From NCBI GenBank assembly GCA_963751355.1, contig CAVVVS010000062.1:48889-112888 (forward strand): a stretch of 64,000 nucleotides of DNA, read 5' to 3'. Positions 47,201 through 55,828 of the stretch are shown one piece after another. This DNA comes from CAVVVS01 sp963751355. Lineage in GTDB: Bacteria > Bacteroidota > Ignavibacteria > Ignavibacteriales > Ignavibacteriaceae. Below the pieces are notes generated by a model that was not told where the DNA came from, searched no databases, and saw nothing but the letters and a program-made list of their open reading frames with translations. The position numbers and the translations under genes were made by a program. Position 1 is the stretch's first letter. The number at the start of each line of letters is the position of its first letter.

Positions 47201-47786
47201 TAGTAATTCGTATAGCTAATAAATTCTTTTTCCCGGGTATTATTGCTTTGCTGATGTTGCAATCGTAAGAAACTTCATTAATAATATTGTAACCGACTAA
47301 TTTCTTATTTACATAAATTTCGGCTCTGAGACGGGCGCCTCTTAAATGAAGTATGACTGTTTTATTTTTGAAGTCATTAGGAATATCAACCCATTTCCAC
47401 CACCACGAAACACCCAGGTAATTTCCATTCTTCACCTGATTATCATCGTCTTCAAAATAATACGCATTTTTATAAGGGCGAAACCCGAACTTACCCCAAT
47501 AATATTCTTCAACCGTAGCGGGTAAAGTAACGGAAATTCCGGTACTATTATTTAAAACGTTCCAACCGCCTGTTGGGGGATTCACGGGAAGTTTGTTCAA
47601 ATCAAATTCGCCGGGAAGATAAATGTTATCCTTTTTCCATTGCGCCGCAGTATCGGGAAATAATCTCCAGCCATTATCGGCAACATTGATCACTTCCATT
47701 TGGGCAAAATTGCTCTGTGTTGCAAAAAGCAGCGCAGTAAAAAGAATCAGTACTCCCGTTTTCATTAACTTAGAATTTTTGTCCAT
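44244..47786 (-). CDS. GH2 family glycoside hydrolase with a malectin-like domain, secreted
   Basis: The 1180-residue protein has a signal peptide (about 1-29, SNFAQ). The GH2 N-terminal sugar-binding domain (about 90-230), immunoglobulin-like domain (about 235-345) and TIM barrel (about 350-600) follow. Catalytic candidates are Glu493 (SIQNEINP, acid/base) and Glu589 (VTWGEMLG, nucleophile). After the barrel come further beta domains, a malectin/di-glucose-binding-like domain (about 860-1010) and a C-terminal region. GH2 includes beta-galactosidase, beta-mannosidase and others; the specificity is not decidable. It would act in the periplasm or outside. It follows the GH38 gene by 29 bases. 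Confidence 0.88.
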   Translation of the reverse strand: MDKNSKLMKTGVLILFTALLFATQSNFAQMEVINVADNGWRLFPDTAAQWKKDNIYLPGEFDLNKLPVNPPTGGWNVLNNSTGISVTLPATVEEYYWGKFGFRPYKNAYYFEDDDNQVKNGNYLGVSWWWKWVDIPNDFKNKTVILHLRGARLRAEIYVNKKLVGYNIINEVSYDCNISKAIIPGKKNLLAIRITNPGGELDWLDTRMLKWGNHQFQRSHGFGGLDRGIAITAHDPVFISDLWTANTPGIKKIIAHTTIRNTTDKLAKGIIRYELFDKNFPQTKIKKIDKPFSVNPGTDINVSKNIEYNKANIWSIKHPNLYKLKVTVISNKKWQDDKEVTFGFRWFNAYGVDTNAVLRLNNERIRIVSAISWGFWGYNGLFPTPKLAEKEVKDAKTFGLNCLQFHRNDGKEQVFEEMDRQGFLRYMEPGGGQDALGTKYSLYADSPKGKIDDSGKNGKAITFAEKYTQDKIMRMIHDFRSHPSLIMYSIQNEINPDLRNPRIFNLIRKIHQADPSRIVILKSGIPPVNQVWMQPYDTTVRYDHGNGFSGWFDQHTVGGPGVWEDNMYKNPHDFTHRSTDKKEIVTWGEMLGAATPDDHGLMINEIKANGGHSYDLLDHEQIYNAYDKFLNKWGFRSAFKTTDDLFKNIGNKCYDFWGRVIETAKLSDENDYFVISGWESTAIENHSGLVDNLRDFKGNPNYISRRLQHLRPVMKARSLVIAKGNKAVVDLFLINETNKPEGKKLHFFIKDPSGKKTQIGTYPVPEFIKDKFAYPVADSVVTSSLTQEGKYQISFQMDNDPNVISYDTLLVIDPVGSANNIPKKIGVFCEDTNFVHSLSTLLPGTDVEKYKEGKKYNVLVVSSKLKYGWRSEVDSTVQIKNTDDDELYRTESWGYWNNLEYNFTNLPKGKAKVTLQFAEITLSGPGDRVMSVAINGDTVLNNLDIFKTASGKDIALDTSFIVDDPNGVINITVPKLTVNYAKFSAIKIVAGDSVIAINCGARKPYTDKNGLVWKVYSSPVIINPQIMTKVKSGMSLLAIPEGEDASLAYAEALGKAGAFKCLGHVGATRAPWMGSWYFVRKFPVMNGLPVNQAMKSYYQVPVNHTDGILLDGKNVNVFIGYSRDHDRNVGAAGFAAKLGKGKILFFTVPGLISGVSNNQTGMQPIMAQRMITNSLRYLYQ

Positions 47787-47815
47787 TGTACGTTCCTTAA
47801 ACTTTTATTTGAGTT

Positions 47816-50263
47816 TTATATTTCAGAAATCATATTAACTTCTTTCCATGATCCGTCCCTTTCAAAACGCAGCGTCCTAATCTGCAGCGGATTAAATGGA
47901 ATGATTATCTTTTCGTCAGAATGATAATTTAGCTTTATCGATGCTGTTGTTATCTTTCCTGTTGTTTCCTGCAAACGAATTATCAAAGATTTTTCATCTT
48001 CCGATTGTTTAAACGCCAATAACCTAATGTTCGCAGGGGAAATAGAAATTAAATTTTTTGTAGTTTCATACTTAGACTTCAAGCCATTATTTTTATTTGT
48101 ATAATTACCTAAAGGTAAGTGGGCATAAATTACAGGCGGACTGCTCAACCAATCAGCTAATCCTGTTACATTTTTAAGAATTTCCTCGGGCTTGCCTACC
48201 GATACAAGCAGTCTCACTTCATGTATTCCAACATCACTGTATTTTCTGTACGGAAACTCATTTAATTTAAATCCTTGCTCGTGACAAAATGCTGCACTGC
48301 GTAAAATGGAAAGCCTGACTTCGCCGTCTTTATAATCCATTCCGTACTGTCCGTTATTTATCACCGCCACTGCTGATTCTTCTCCTTGAATATTTCCTCT
48401 CAAATAACACCATCTTCCTTGAACATGCTCATCACCATCCGCAGGCCGGGTGATTATTCCGCCGGGTACTTCGCATAAGATTGTGTCGTTATCGAAGACG
48501 GTCGGGACGGAAAACTTTAATCGTTTTTTTTCTTCATTCCAGTGAATTCTGAACCGAACTTCAAGAACGTTCCACTCCGAATACGCAATCGTATGCATTC
48601 TAATCTTACTATTACCGTATGTGAAAATTGATTCACGAATATTTCTTATTGGTCCCTGTTCAATCGTGTTGAAACTATTTTTTATCAACTGAAACTTTCC
48701 GCTAACATTTCTGTAACTCCAAAGATCTGTTCCCCACGAATCACCTGTATCATCAATTACTAAAGGTTCAAACAAATTCCCATTGAGAATATTGCTACCT
48801 CTTTCCGTAAGCAATGAATCGACAAATCCAGTTTGCTTATTTAACCCAAATTTTATTTTAGGAACGCACTTTTCCTGTTCTCTTATTCCTTCAACTGCCT
48901 CGGCTGTGTAATTTAGAGAACCAAGTGCAGGCAGTTTTGCCATAAAAGAAATTTTTCTCCGCCAACCGTTGAACGGCAGCAGCGCTTCCGGCTGCTCTTC
49001 CTGACAGGGGATTTCTTTACCTTTCTGATCAAACAATTTTATATGCCATTTCCCCTCCCATTTAGGTCGATGAGAAATCATGCATTCAAAATCTAAGGGA
49101 ACATTTGTGCATGCAGGATTTGAATTCATAACCGTAACAGGAATGTAAGCTTCTTTCGGTTTCCCTGAGTTAAAATTAATAGCAGCTCCGAATCGTAACC
49201 TTTTAATTGTTTCGGAAATTTTGCCGTATAAATTCAGTGCGTCATTTGCTGCAGGCTCGGTACAACTGCCCGGTAATATGTCGTGAAAGTCGTTGAAGAT
49301 ATGCTCAAGCCAGGCAGAATGAATTTCTGATTTTAGGTATACACTATCAAATGCCCACCATGCAGCAGTGGTTAATGCTTCAGTCTGAACAAGTTCCGCC
49401 ATGCTTTTTTGTGAAGCTCTTTTCAATTGAGATACGGAAGTATAACAGCCGGTAAACACTCTCTGTAAATCGCCTTCAACAACGGGTGAATTTTCTGCTT
49501 CATCTTTTAATGTTTCATATAAAATATCTGGTGTGCTGTGAATGATCTCAACTTCATTTTCTTTGTGAATTATTTCATCGAGTATTTTCAAGTCTTCTCT
49601 TGTAGCACCTCCCCCGTGGTCTCCTATTCCCCAAAATACCGGTACGTCGCGGTTAAGCCTCAATGCAAGTTTTTTACCTTCCTGAATTCTTTGTTTTATG
49701 TTATCATATTCTGTGTGGTACAATCCGATAATGATTCGCAGGACAAGAATCTCTGAACCGTCTGATCCGCACCAGCGATATAAATCCGAAGGGATATCAA
49801 GATCGTTCTGCTGAGGTCGCATATGTATATACATTTTATAACCGGCCTGATTCAATATCTGCGGTAATCCGGACGAATGTCCGAATGAATCGAAATTATA
49901 TGCTACTTTAGGTTCGATATTAAAATATTTTTTGAAGTATTTTCTGCCCTCAAGAATATTCCTGATTAGCGATTCAGTTCCGGGCATGTTAACATCAGGC
50001 TGCAAATACCAGCCGCCGCTGATACACCATTTCCCTTCTTCAACTAAATTTTGAATTTCCGCAAATAACCACGGGTCATATTTTTGAATCCATTGATAAA
50101 GGATAGCTTCGTTATGATTAAATATTAGTTTATTGTGCTCGTGTAATATTTTAACAACACTTCGGAATGTAGAAATTGCTTCCGCGCAGCCTTCTTCCCA
50201 TCTCCACTGCCAAACCGGATCGAGATGAGCATTACAAATTAAATGTACCTTTGGTTTTTTCAT
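47816..50263 (-). CDS. GH38 alpha-mannosidase (cytoplasmic type)
   Basis: Full-length GH38 enzyme of about 815 residues without a signal peptide. It has HLICNAHLDPVWQWRWEEG with metal ligands His and Asp, FNHNEAILYQW, GGWYLQPDVNMPGTESLI and the nucleophile Asp of YNFDSFGHSSGLPQIL (Asp134 in the longer frame). The final beta-domains are complete. The first possible start is a GTG at 50290; I prefer the ATG at 50263 (MKKPKVHLICNAHLDP) because family members begin there. The gene lies between a symporter gene and GH2 on the same strand and the protein would hydrolyse imported alpha-mannosides. Confidence 0.9.
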   Translation of the reverse strand: MKKPKVHLICNAHLDPVWQWRWEEGCAEAISTFRSVVKILHEHNKLIFNHNEAILYQWIQKYDPWLFAEIQNLVEEGKWCISGGWYLQPDVNMPGTESLIRNILEGRKYFKKYFNIEPKVAYNFDSFGHSSGLPQILNQAGYKMYIHMRPQQNDLDIPSDLYRWCGSDGSEILVLRIIIGLYHTEYDNIKQRIQEGKKLALRLNRDVPVFWGIGDHGGGATREDLKILDEIIHKENEVEIIHSTPDILYETLKDEAENSPVVEGDLQRVFTGCYTSVSQLKRASQKSMAELVQTEALTTAAWWAFDSVYLKSEIHSAWLEHIFNDFHDILPGSCTEPAANDALNLYGKISETIKRLRFGAAINFNSGKPKEAYIPVTVMNSNPACTNVPLDFECMISHRPKWEGKWHIKLFDQKGKEIPCQEEQPEALLPFNGWRRKISFMAKLPALGSLNYTAEAVEGIREQEKCVPKIKFGLNKQTGFVDSLLTERGSNILNGNLFEPLVIDDTGDSWGTDLWSYRNVSGKFQLIKNSFNTIEQGPIRNIRESIFTYGNSKIRMHTIAYSEWNVLEVRFRIHWNEEKKRLKFSVPTVFDNDTILCEVPGGIITRPADGDEHVQGRWCYLRGNIQGEESAVAVINNGQYGMDYKDGEVRLSILRSAAFCHEQGFKLNEFPYRKYSDVGIHEVRLLVSVGKPEEILKNVTGLADWLSSPPVIYAHLPLGNYTNKNNGLKSKYETTKNLISISPANIRLLAFKQSEDEKSLIIRLQETTGKITTASIKLNYHSDEKIIIPFNPLQIRTLRFERDGSWKEVNMISEI

Positions 50264-50331
50264 TTTAGTATTCTGTTTATTTAACTTCACTATAGATTGA
50301 GTGCTGAAATGAACATAAATATGTTATTAAA

Positions 50332-52092
50332 TTAAATTTCATCTGCTGCCGGTAAATTTTTATACCATGTGAAATAAAGGACAACAACCAGTGCGAGCCC
50401 CACAGCAAGCCAAATATAAAATTTGTTCCACATTCGTAAGAAAGCATAAAACGGTATTAATGCTATTGTAATTTGAAATGCCGCAGACAGTATTCCGTTT
50501 AATGCATCGATACTGGGCATTTTATCTTTTGCAGGAACAAATCCTCTTCTCACCGCTTCTTCACGAACCGGTTTCCAGAATCCGAATGGTCTCACATTTG
50601 AATAAAATTTTACCAGGACTTCCATATCCGTAGGTTCAGTAATGAAACCGATAATAGTTGTTACGATAAAAGAGCCCGCAACATCCGCAGCCAATGAAGT
50701 TGTATCCGACCAGTAACCAAAAAATATTTTCTGAATAATAATTATAGCGGCGGAAGCTATCATGCCCCAAACGAAAGCCATAGCGCTGTATCGCCACCAA
50801 TGCCAGCGGAATGTTGCCGGAACAAGAATCATCGTGACAACAACAAATATCATCGTCTCCCATGCGGAAATTACATCTTTAAATAAAAGGCTGAAGACAA
50901 ATCCTAGTGCAATTGCAAAAACCGATGCGACTTGCGCCCAAAATACTAACCCTTTTTGAGATAGATTTTTGGCAAAATATCTTTTTAGAAAGTCATTTGT
51001 AATTACCGAACTAGTAACATTTATCATTGCGCTGAGTGTGGACATAAGTGCAGCGAGCAATACTGCCATAAACATGCCCTGCATTCCAACCGGAAATTTT
51101 TTAAGAACCAGGGGCATTATTTTTTCCGCATCGAAACCGGCTTTGGGTCCGAGATAGTAAATACCGAGAAATAAAAACGACAAGCCCAGAAACCAGCGAA
51201 GAGAATAACCCACAGTCCACATACCGGCAGCCAAAGATGCATCGCGGGAGCTCTTTGTTGTAAGAAAAAACTGGAAATCCCAGACATTAGGGCCTGCCAG
51301 TACCCTGAATATCATCCATGAAAATCCGGCTAGTAATACCGGTCCGAAATAGTAAAAATGCTGATAGCTTTTAGGAGTATCTTTCAGATAACCCGACCAG
51401 AGATGCCATGTGGGTTTGAGTGAACTCCATTCAGCACTTTTATGGGCTAAAAAATTTACACCGTTCGGATTATTAAATACCATTATTGTAAGTACAATAG
51501 CTCCAACTGCAATAAAGATAGTCTGCAGCAAATCCGTCAATATAACTCCAAAGAACCCGCCCATCGTTACATAAATACCAACTACAGCAAAAACCAGTAA
51601 TGTAGACTCCCATCTTCCGAAAGGCAGAAACTGCTCTGCAAACTTACCTGTACCGACGGCTATATACATCAGATTTGCAATCATCAGTACAAGCAGGAAT
51701 GTAGCTGCGGCGATTCTGGCATATTCGGCATCCCTATTTGAACCGAACCTGGTTTCATTCCACTCTGCAAAAGTCATTACTCCCGAACGCCTGATCCATT
51801 TTGCCTGAAAAGCCATATAGAAAGCAATGATAATCCAGCCCCAAAAAATATGTGTCATCCATACTGCTTTTAGACCAAGGTAAAACAGTGCCCCGACAAA
51901 AGCCATTGTGCCGCCGATATCTATATAACTTGAGCACCCTGAGAGTCCCAGCATCCACCACGGTATATTTCTATCTGCAAGGAAGAATGAATCCGCATTC
52001 TTTGTGGCTTTCTTTTGAATAATAAAGCCTATCATGGCTACAACAACCAGGTAACCAATTATTATCGCAATGTCTATCGGGTTTAACTCCAT
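50332..52092 (-). CDS. Sodium:solute symporter (SSS/SglT-like)
   Basis: The 586-residue membrane protein has about 14 helices. It begins with the typical DIAIIIGYLVVVAMIGF and FLADRNIPWWMLGLSGCSSYIDIGGTM, with Gly-rich helix breaks and the WWRYSA region. SSS proteins couple sugar, amino acid or myo-inositol uptake to a Na+ gradient. It is the first gene of the minus-strand run that includes GH38, GH2 and the URO-D genes. A good AGAGG ribosome site precedes the ATG, and the palindromic operator candidate at 52124-52139 lies just upstream. Confidence 0.92.
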   Translation of the reverse strand: MELNPIDIAIIIGYLVVVAMIGFIIQKKATKNADSFFLADRNIPWWMLGLSGCSSYIDIGGTMAFVGALFYLGLKAVWMTHIFWGWIIIAFYMAFQAKWIRRSGVMTFAEWNETRFGSNRDAEYARIAAATFLLVLMIANLMYIAVGTGKFAEQFLPFGRWESTLLVFAVVGIYVTMGGFFGVILTDLLQTIFIAVGAIVLTIMVFNNPNGVNFLAHKSAEWSSLKPTWHLWSGYLKDTPKSYQHFYYFGPVLLAGFSWMIFRVLAGPNVWDFQFFLTTKSSRDASLAAGMWTVGYSLRWFLGLSFLFLGIYYLGPKAGFDAEKIMPLVLKKFPVGMQGMFMAVLLAALMSTLSAMINVTSSVITNDFLKRYFAKNLSQKGLVFWAQVASVFAIALGFVFSLLFKDVISAWETMIFVVVTMILVPATFRWHWWRYSAMAFVWGMIASAAIIIIQKIFFGYWSDTTSLAADVAGSFIVTTIIGFITEPTDMEVLVKFYSNVRPFGFWKPVREEAVRRGFVPAKDKMPSIDALNGILSAAFQITIALIPFYAFLRMWNKFYIWLAVGLALVVVLYFTWYKNLPAADEI

Positions 52093-52123
52093 TATTACCT
52101 CTCATTATTTTATTAAAATACGG

Positions 52124-52139
52124 ATGTTAACGTTAACAT
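52124..52139. promoter_or_regulatory. LacI-type operator candidate
   Basis: ATGTTAACGTTAACAT is a perfect 16-bp palindrome with a central CG, the symmetric pattern of LacI/GalR operators. It lies 31 bases upstream of the symporter ATG, in the position of a -10 region (a TTGTAA-like -35 sits about 17 bases before TAACGT on the minus strand). Binding there would block transcription of the symporter-GH38-GH2 run. The LacI-family gene at 61382 is the natural candidate binder. I saw no second perfect copy in this window. Confidence 0.7.
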
Positions 52140-52324
52140 TAAAGACTTTTTTACAATTGCATTTATATATTTTTACTAATAATTTAATACTGAATTATGA
52201 AACTAGTTTGTGTATTGAGAACAGAATATTTAAACCAAAATATCTATATGCATTAGAAAAAATTATTCTTTTACCACTTCTTAAATCAGTTAAGTACAAT
52301 CCAATGTTTGGATTTAAAATATAT

Positions 52325-52345
52325 GCACAGACTGATAGTCTGTGC
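52325..52345 (-). terminator. Hairpin downstream of the second GH38 gene, terminator-like
   Basis: GCACAGACT-gat-AGTCTGTGC is a perfect 9-base stem with a 3-base loop. On the minus strand it lies 70 bases past the GH38 stop and is followed by an AT-rich tail (ATATATTTT) rather than a clean T-run. It shares the 11-mer CTGTGCTACAT with the palindrome at 21744, so it could also be a dispersed palindrome that doubles as a terminator. Confidence 0.5.
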
Positions 52346-52414
52346 TACATTATTAAAATTTTAAGCTAAAAATTTTATGAATATATAAACATTTTTGATT
52401 AAAAACTTTTTTTA

Positions 52415-55400
52415 TTAAAAATATATTTTTAAAGTATTCATCGAAAATTTTTTAGTTTTTATTTTAACTACATTTCCGTCAAACCGAACAGGTTTTCCGT
52501 CTTTTTCCATTATGTTGGATTCGACAACTTTTTTGGGTGTTTCCGGCAGTACAAGCGTTCCTTCTGAATCATTTCCTTTTGACTCATACCATTGGACTAT
52601 CCAGGCATTTGAATCCAAAGCCTTTTTAACCGTAGTTAAAACCAAATCATCCGGTTCCAATTTAATAAACGATTTTTCTTCCGGAAGTTTGCCTTTGTGA
52701 ACCTCATTAATTACTGCCGTCAAAGGCTGATTAAATTCCCAGCCCCTCCGAACAGTGTTTGCTTCTTTCCAATTTCCGGTATGAGGATAAAGAGAATATT
52801 CAATTATATGCTCGCCCATATCGGCAGTAGGATCCGGCGATTTTGGCGAACGCAGCAGAGATAGCCTCATAACATTGTCTTTGATATCATAACCGTACTT
52901 GGAGTTATTTAGCAGACTTATTCCGTACCCGTTATTTGATAGATCAGCCCATTTTTCCGCCGGAACTTCGAACCTTGCTTTGTCCCATTTTGTTTTTCTT
53001 TGAGTTGAACGCTGAATAGTTCCATACGGAATTTCATAAGTTGCGAGAGTATCTTTTACCGATACAGGGAAAGCAACTTTAAGCATTGTGTGAGATTCGT
53101 GCCAATCGGCATCAAGCCTAAAATCAATTCTATCTATTCCGTTGTAGAGAATTATATCCTGTTCAAAAAATGAAGAAGGAAAATCTGCAGTTGGATAATC
53201 TTTTTTAACTCCCGGTTTAAGATAATCGCGGTAAAGCCGTACAACCGATCTAACAGGACCGGATTCGATTACTTCCGCTCTTCGATAATGCGATGGATAT
53301 TCTACCCCGGTAAAGCCTAAATTCCATGCATCCCATTGAGCAGGTTTGTCTTCTAACAATTGAAGTTTGTTGCCTTCACTGCTAAGTATCTCTCTATTAT
53401 TTTTCTTATCATAAATACTCTTAACCCAGCCGGTTGCTGTATCAATTTCAATCTTGAAGAAACTGTTCTCCATGCCGGTAACGCTCGTTTTAAGAGTTGA
53501 GTTCTCCGTTCCCTGTTTTCCTTTTTGCAAAATATATGTTTTATACCCCAGAGCCTGTAAATCTTCAGCGACAAAAAGTATTTCGTTTGTGAGCCTATCA
53601 ACCGGGATAATTTGCGATGGTATTTCATTTCTTTTTGAATCAAAAATCATGTAATTATTTTTATCGCCCTCCTCTAGTCTTAATTTTACGATGTCCGTTC
53701 TTTGCCAGGCAAGCGAATTATACACAATAACGGGTTTACCACTAGTAATTTTAGAAGTATTGATATTATTGTTTATTGTGTTGAGCGCATTTGTTAATGT
53801 AAACTTTCCCGCTTCATCGGCTTTTTTGTAATCTTTAATAGCATCTGCATAAATTTCCATGATGCCGGAGCCGGGAAGAATATCATGAAATTGATTGAAC
53901 ATTACCTTCTGCCAGGCATAGTCGATATCATTATTATCGTATTTGTTTCCGAACAAACTAGATATCGAAGAAAAACTCTCTGCTCTTGTGAGCATGTTTT
54001 CACTGTACCTGTTGTATTTTTTAATTTTAGAATGAGTTGTAAAAGTACCTCGGTGAAATTCTAAATAAAGTTCATTATCCCAAACGGGCAGTTTGGATAA
54101 ATTTTGATTCTGCAGCCAGTCGATATACTTTTGTGCGGTTCCATATTCAATTTTGGGATAAATATCGAGTGTTTGCAAATGTTCAATTCTTTTAATCATA
54201 TCAAGAGTCGGACCGCCGCCGTGGTCACCAACTCCGAAAAGCACCATGAATTTTCTGAATCCGGTATTCGCTTCGAACTGGCGCATCCAATCTACCAGTT
54301 GATATGATTGCGTAATCGTGTTTACATAATCGAATGGGAAATAGGATAGAATTTTTGAACCGTCGGGTGACTCCCACCAGAAAACACGATAGGGAAAAAC
54401 ATTAGTATCGTTCCATCCGAGTTTTTGCGTAATGAATGCGTCAATACCGGCATTCTTATAAAACATCGGCATATTCCAGTTATAACCGAATGAGTCGGGA
54501 TTCCAGCCGAGTTTAACATCCACATTCAAATTTTTCTGAAAATAATCCTTCGCATATAATATCTGCCTGTCCCATGAAACACCGCTTGGCAGATTGCAAT
54601 CCGGTTCAATCCACATTCCGCCTACAACTTCCCATCGACCGTCTTTTATTCTATCCTTGATTCCCTGGAAAACTTTAGGATAAAGATCCTCCATCCATTT
54701 GAAATACTGTGCCGTACTTTGCGTGTAGGTAAACACTGGTTTCTCATCCATTATCTGAAGTACCGAAGCAAAAGTATTCCTGCATACCAATTTTGTTTCT
54801 TTATAACGCCAAAGCCATGCAGCATCAATATGGGCATTCGAATCAAGGTACAAAGTAAACTTTTGGGCAAATTCTTTAATCGGTTTTAATTCATTCCGTA
54901 CTTCGGCTAGTGAATTTTCAAATTTGTTCAAGTCTCCTGTTTTTAGTGCATCGACATCAACTTTACCGGCTAATTTTTGTAAAAGTTCATTAAGTTTGAT
55001 TTTTTCTTTTTTATCGATTGTCGATTTATCGATACCGGGATCGTATTTTACGTGTGAGTTTGTTTGATAAGTATCGAAGCTAAGAAGTTTTTGACCTACT
55101 CTCATGCTAAGTGCAAAATCTTTTATTTTTTGCTGCAGCGGTTTCACGTTCTTCGGTAAAATTTCTGCGCGGATAAGCCTGAGGGGACCGCCGGTATTAA
55201 TTGCTTTTACCGCAATTGTAAATTTGTCACCCGGTTTTGCATTTTCCGTCAAGACAAAATCTCCGTCCCACGGGAAATACCCCTTGCTCTCCCCGTTAAT
55301 CCATAGATAACCGTAATCATCAACTGTAAGCATAAGCATAATTTTACCTTTAACAGGTTTGCCCAAAATTTTGCCGGGTAAAACTATTTGCTTTCGCAGC

Positions 55401-55597
55401 CAGCAGGAATCATCCGAACTGTGTTCATTCAGTTTTAAAGTTCCCCAATCCGAATCATCGAAGTCGACATCATAAGGATTACCTTTGAAGGTAACACTCC
55501 CGGAAAGGTTGGGACTGACCTTCCAATTGTTAAATGCAATAGTACTTAACGAATCAAGATGATTTACTAATATATCTACGTTTGCCTGTAAGCTCAT
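52415..55597 (-). CDS. GH38 alpha-mannosidase with N-terminal carbohydrate-binding-like domain
   Basis: The 1060-residue enzyme is a second GH38 member with a different layout. Residues 1-150 form a galactose-binding-like beta domain (CWLRKQIVLPGKI, DDYGYLWINGESKGYFPWDGDF), then a helical linker. The GH38 core starts at about 248 (LYLDSNAHIDAAWLWRYKET, His256 and Asp258); the nucleophile is Asp368 in WNPDSFGYNWNMP, and LFGVGDHGGGPTLD and FNQFHDILPGSG also fit. No signal peptide is seen in the assigned start, although such enzymes are often exported, so a start further upstream or a lost leader is possible. It is monocistronic. Confidence 0.88.
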   Translation of the reverse strand: MSLQANVDILVNHLDSLSTIAFNNWKVSPNLSGSVTFKGNPYDVDFDDSDWGTLKLNEHSSDDSCWLRKQIVLPGKILGKPVKGKIMLMLTVDDYGYLWINGESKGYFPWDGDFVLTENAKPGDKFTIAVKAINTGGPLRLIRAEILPKNVKPLQQKIKDFALSMRVGQKLLSFDTYQTNSHVKYDPGIDKSTIDKKEKIKLNELLQKLAGKVDVDALKTGDLNKFENSLAEVRNELKPIKEFAQKFTLYLDSNAHIDAAWLWRYKETKLVCRNTFASVLQIMDEKPVFTYTQSTAQYFKWMEDLYPKVFQGIKDRIKDGRWEVVGGMWIEPDCNLPSGVSWDRQILYAKDYFQKNLNVDVKLGWNPDSFGYNWNMPMFYKNAGIDAFITQKLGWNDTNVFPYRVFWWESPDGSKILSYFPFDYVNTITQSYQLVDWMRQFEANTGFRKFMVLFGVGDHGGGPTLDMIKRIEHLQTLDIYPKIEYGTAQKYIDWLQNQNLSKLPVWDNELYLEFHRGTFTTHSKIKKYNRYSENMLTRAESFSSISSLFGNKYDNNDIDYAWQKVMFNQFHDILPGSGIMEIYADAIKDYKKADEAGKFTLTNALNTINNNINTSKITSGKPVIVYNSLAWQRTDIVKLRLEEGDKNNYMIFDSKRNEIPSQIIPVDRLTNEILFVAEDLQALGYKTYILQKGKQGTENSTLKTSVTGMENSFFKIEIDTATGWVKSIYDKKNNREILSSEGNKLQLLEDKPAQWDAWNLGFTGVEYPSHYRRAEVIESGPVRSVVRLYRDYLKPGVKKDYPTADFPSSFFEQDIILYNGIDRIDFRLDADWHESHTMLKVAFPVSVKDTLATYEIPYGTIQRSTQRKTKWDKARFEVPAEKWADLSNNGYGISLLNNSKYGYDIKDNVMRLSLLRSPKSPDPTADMGEHIIEYSLYPHTGNWKEANTVRRGWEFNQPLTAVINEVHKGKLPEEKSFIKLEPDDLVLTTVKKALDSNAWIVQWYESKGNDSEGTLVLPETPKKVVESNIMEKDGKPVRFDGNVVKIKTKKFSMNTLKIYF

Positions 55598-55626
55598 TAA
55601 AATCGGTGAAAATAATTACAAAAGAT

Positions 55627-55721
55627 AAGCTGTCCGGCGAATATTTTTCATAAAATATGTTGTGGAATAACACAGAGTCCACAATCTTTTACAAATTAGT
55701 AAATTCTTTTTCGGACAGCTT
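55627..55721. repeat. Nested inverted repeat upstream of the second GH38 gene
   Basis: AAGCTGTCCG (55627-55636) and CGGACAGCTT (55712-55721) are perfect 10-base inverted repeats about 75 bases apart. Inside lies a second stem, TTGTGGA (55660-55666) with TCCACAA (55678-55684). On the minus strand this sits in the likely 5' leader of the GH38 gene, 30 bases from its start. A structured leader, an attenuator, or a MITE-like insertion with 10-bp ends would all fit; the sequence alone cannot separate them. Confidence 0.5.
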
Positions 55722-55828
55722 TTTAAATTATTCAATAAAAAGTGAGGAACTAATTTGCAGTTTATATATTTTCATAATCTGCGATAAATATTATTTATCA
55801 CAATAAACTTATGTACTTAATCTGCCGG

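Larger units (their letters stand above)
52093..52414. other. Gene-free stretch with operator and terminator-like hairpin
   Basis: This 320-base gap separates the second GH38 gene from the symporter. It holds the operator candidate at its low end and a GC-richer hairpin at 52325-52345 near the GH38 stop. A 99-codon plus-strand frame across it has no protein-like features and overlaps the symporter start, so I reject it as a gene. The rest is very AT-rich. Confidence 0.55.

Noticed and set aside
52070..52369. A 99-codon plus-strand frame between the symporter and GH38 genes
   Set aside because: It overlaps the symporter start and its operator, has no protein-like features and no ribosome site.
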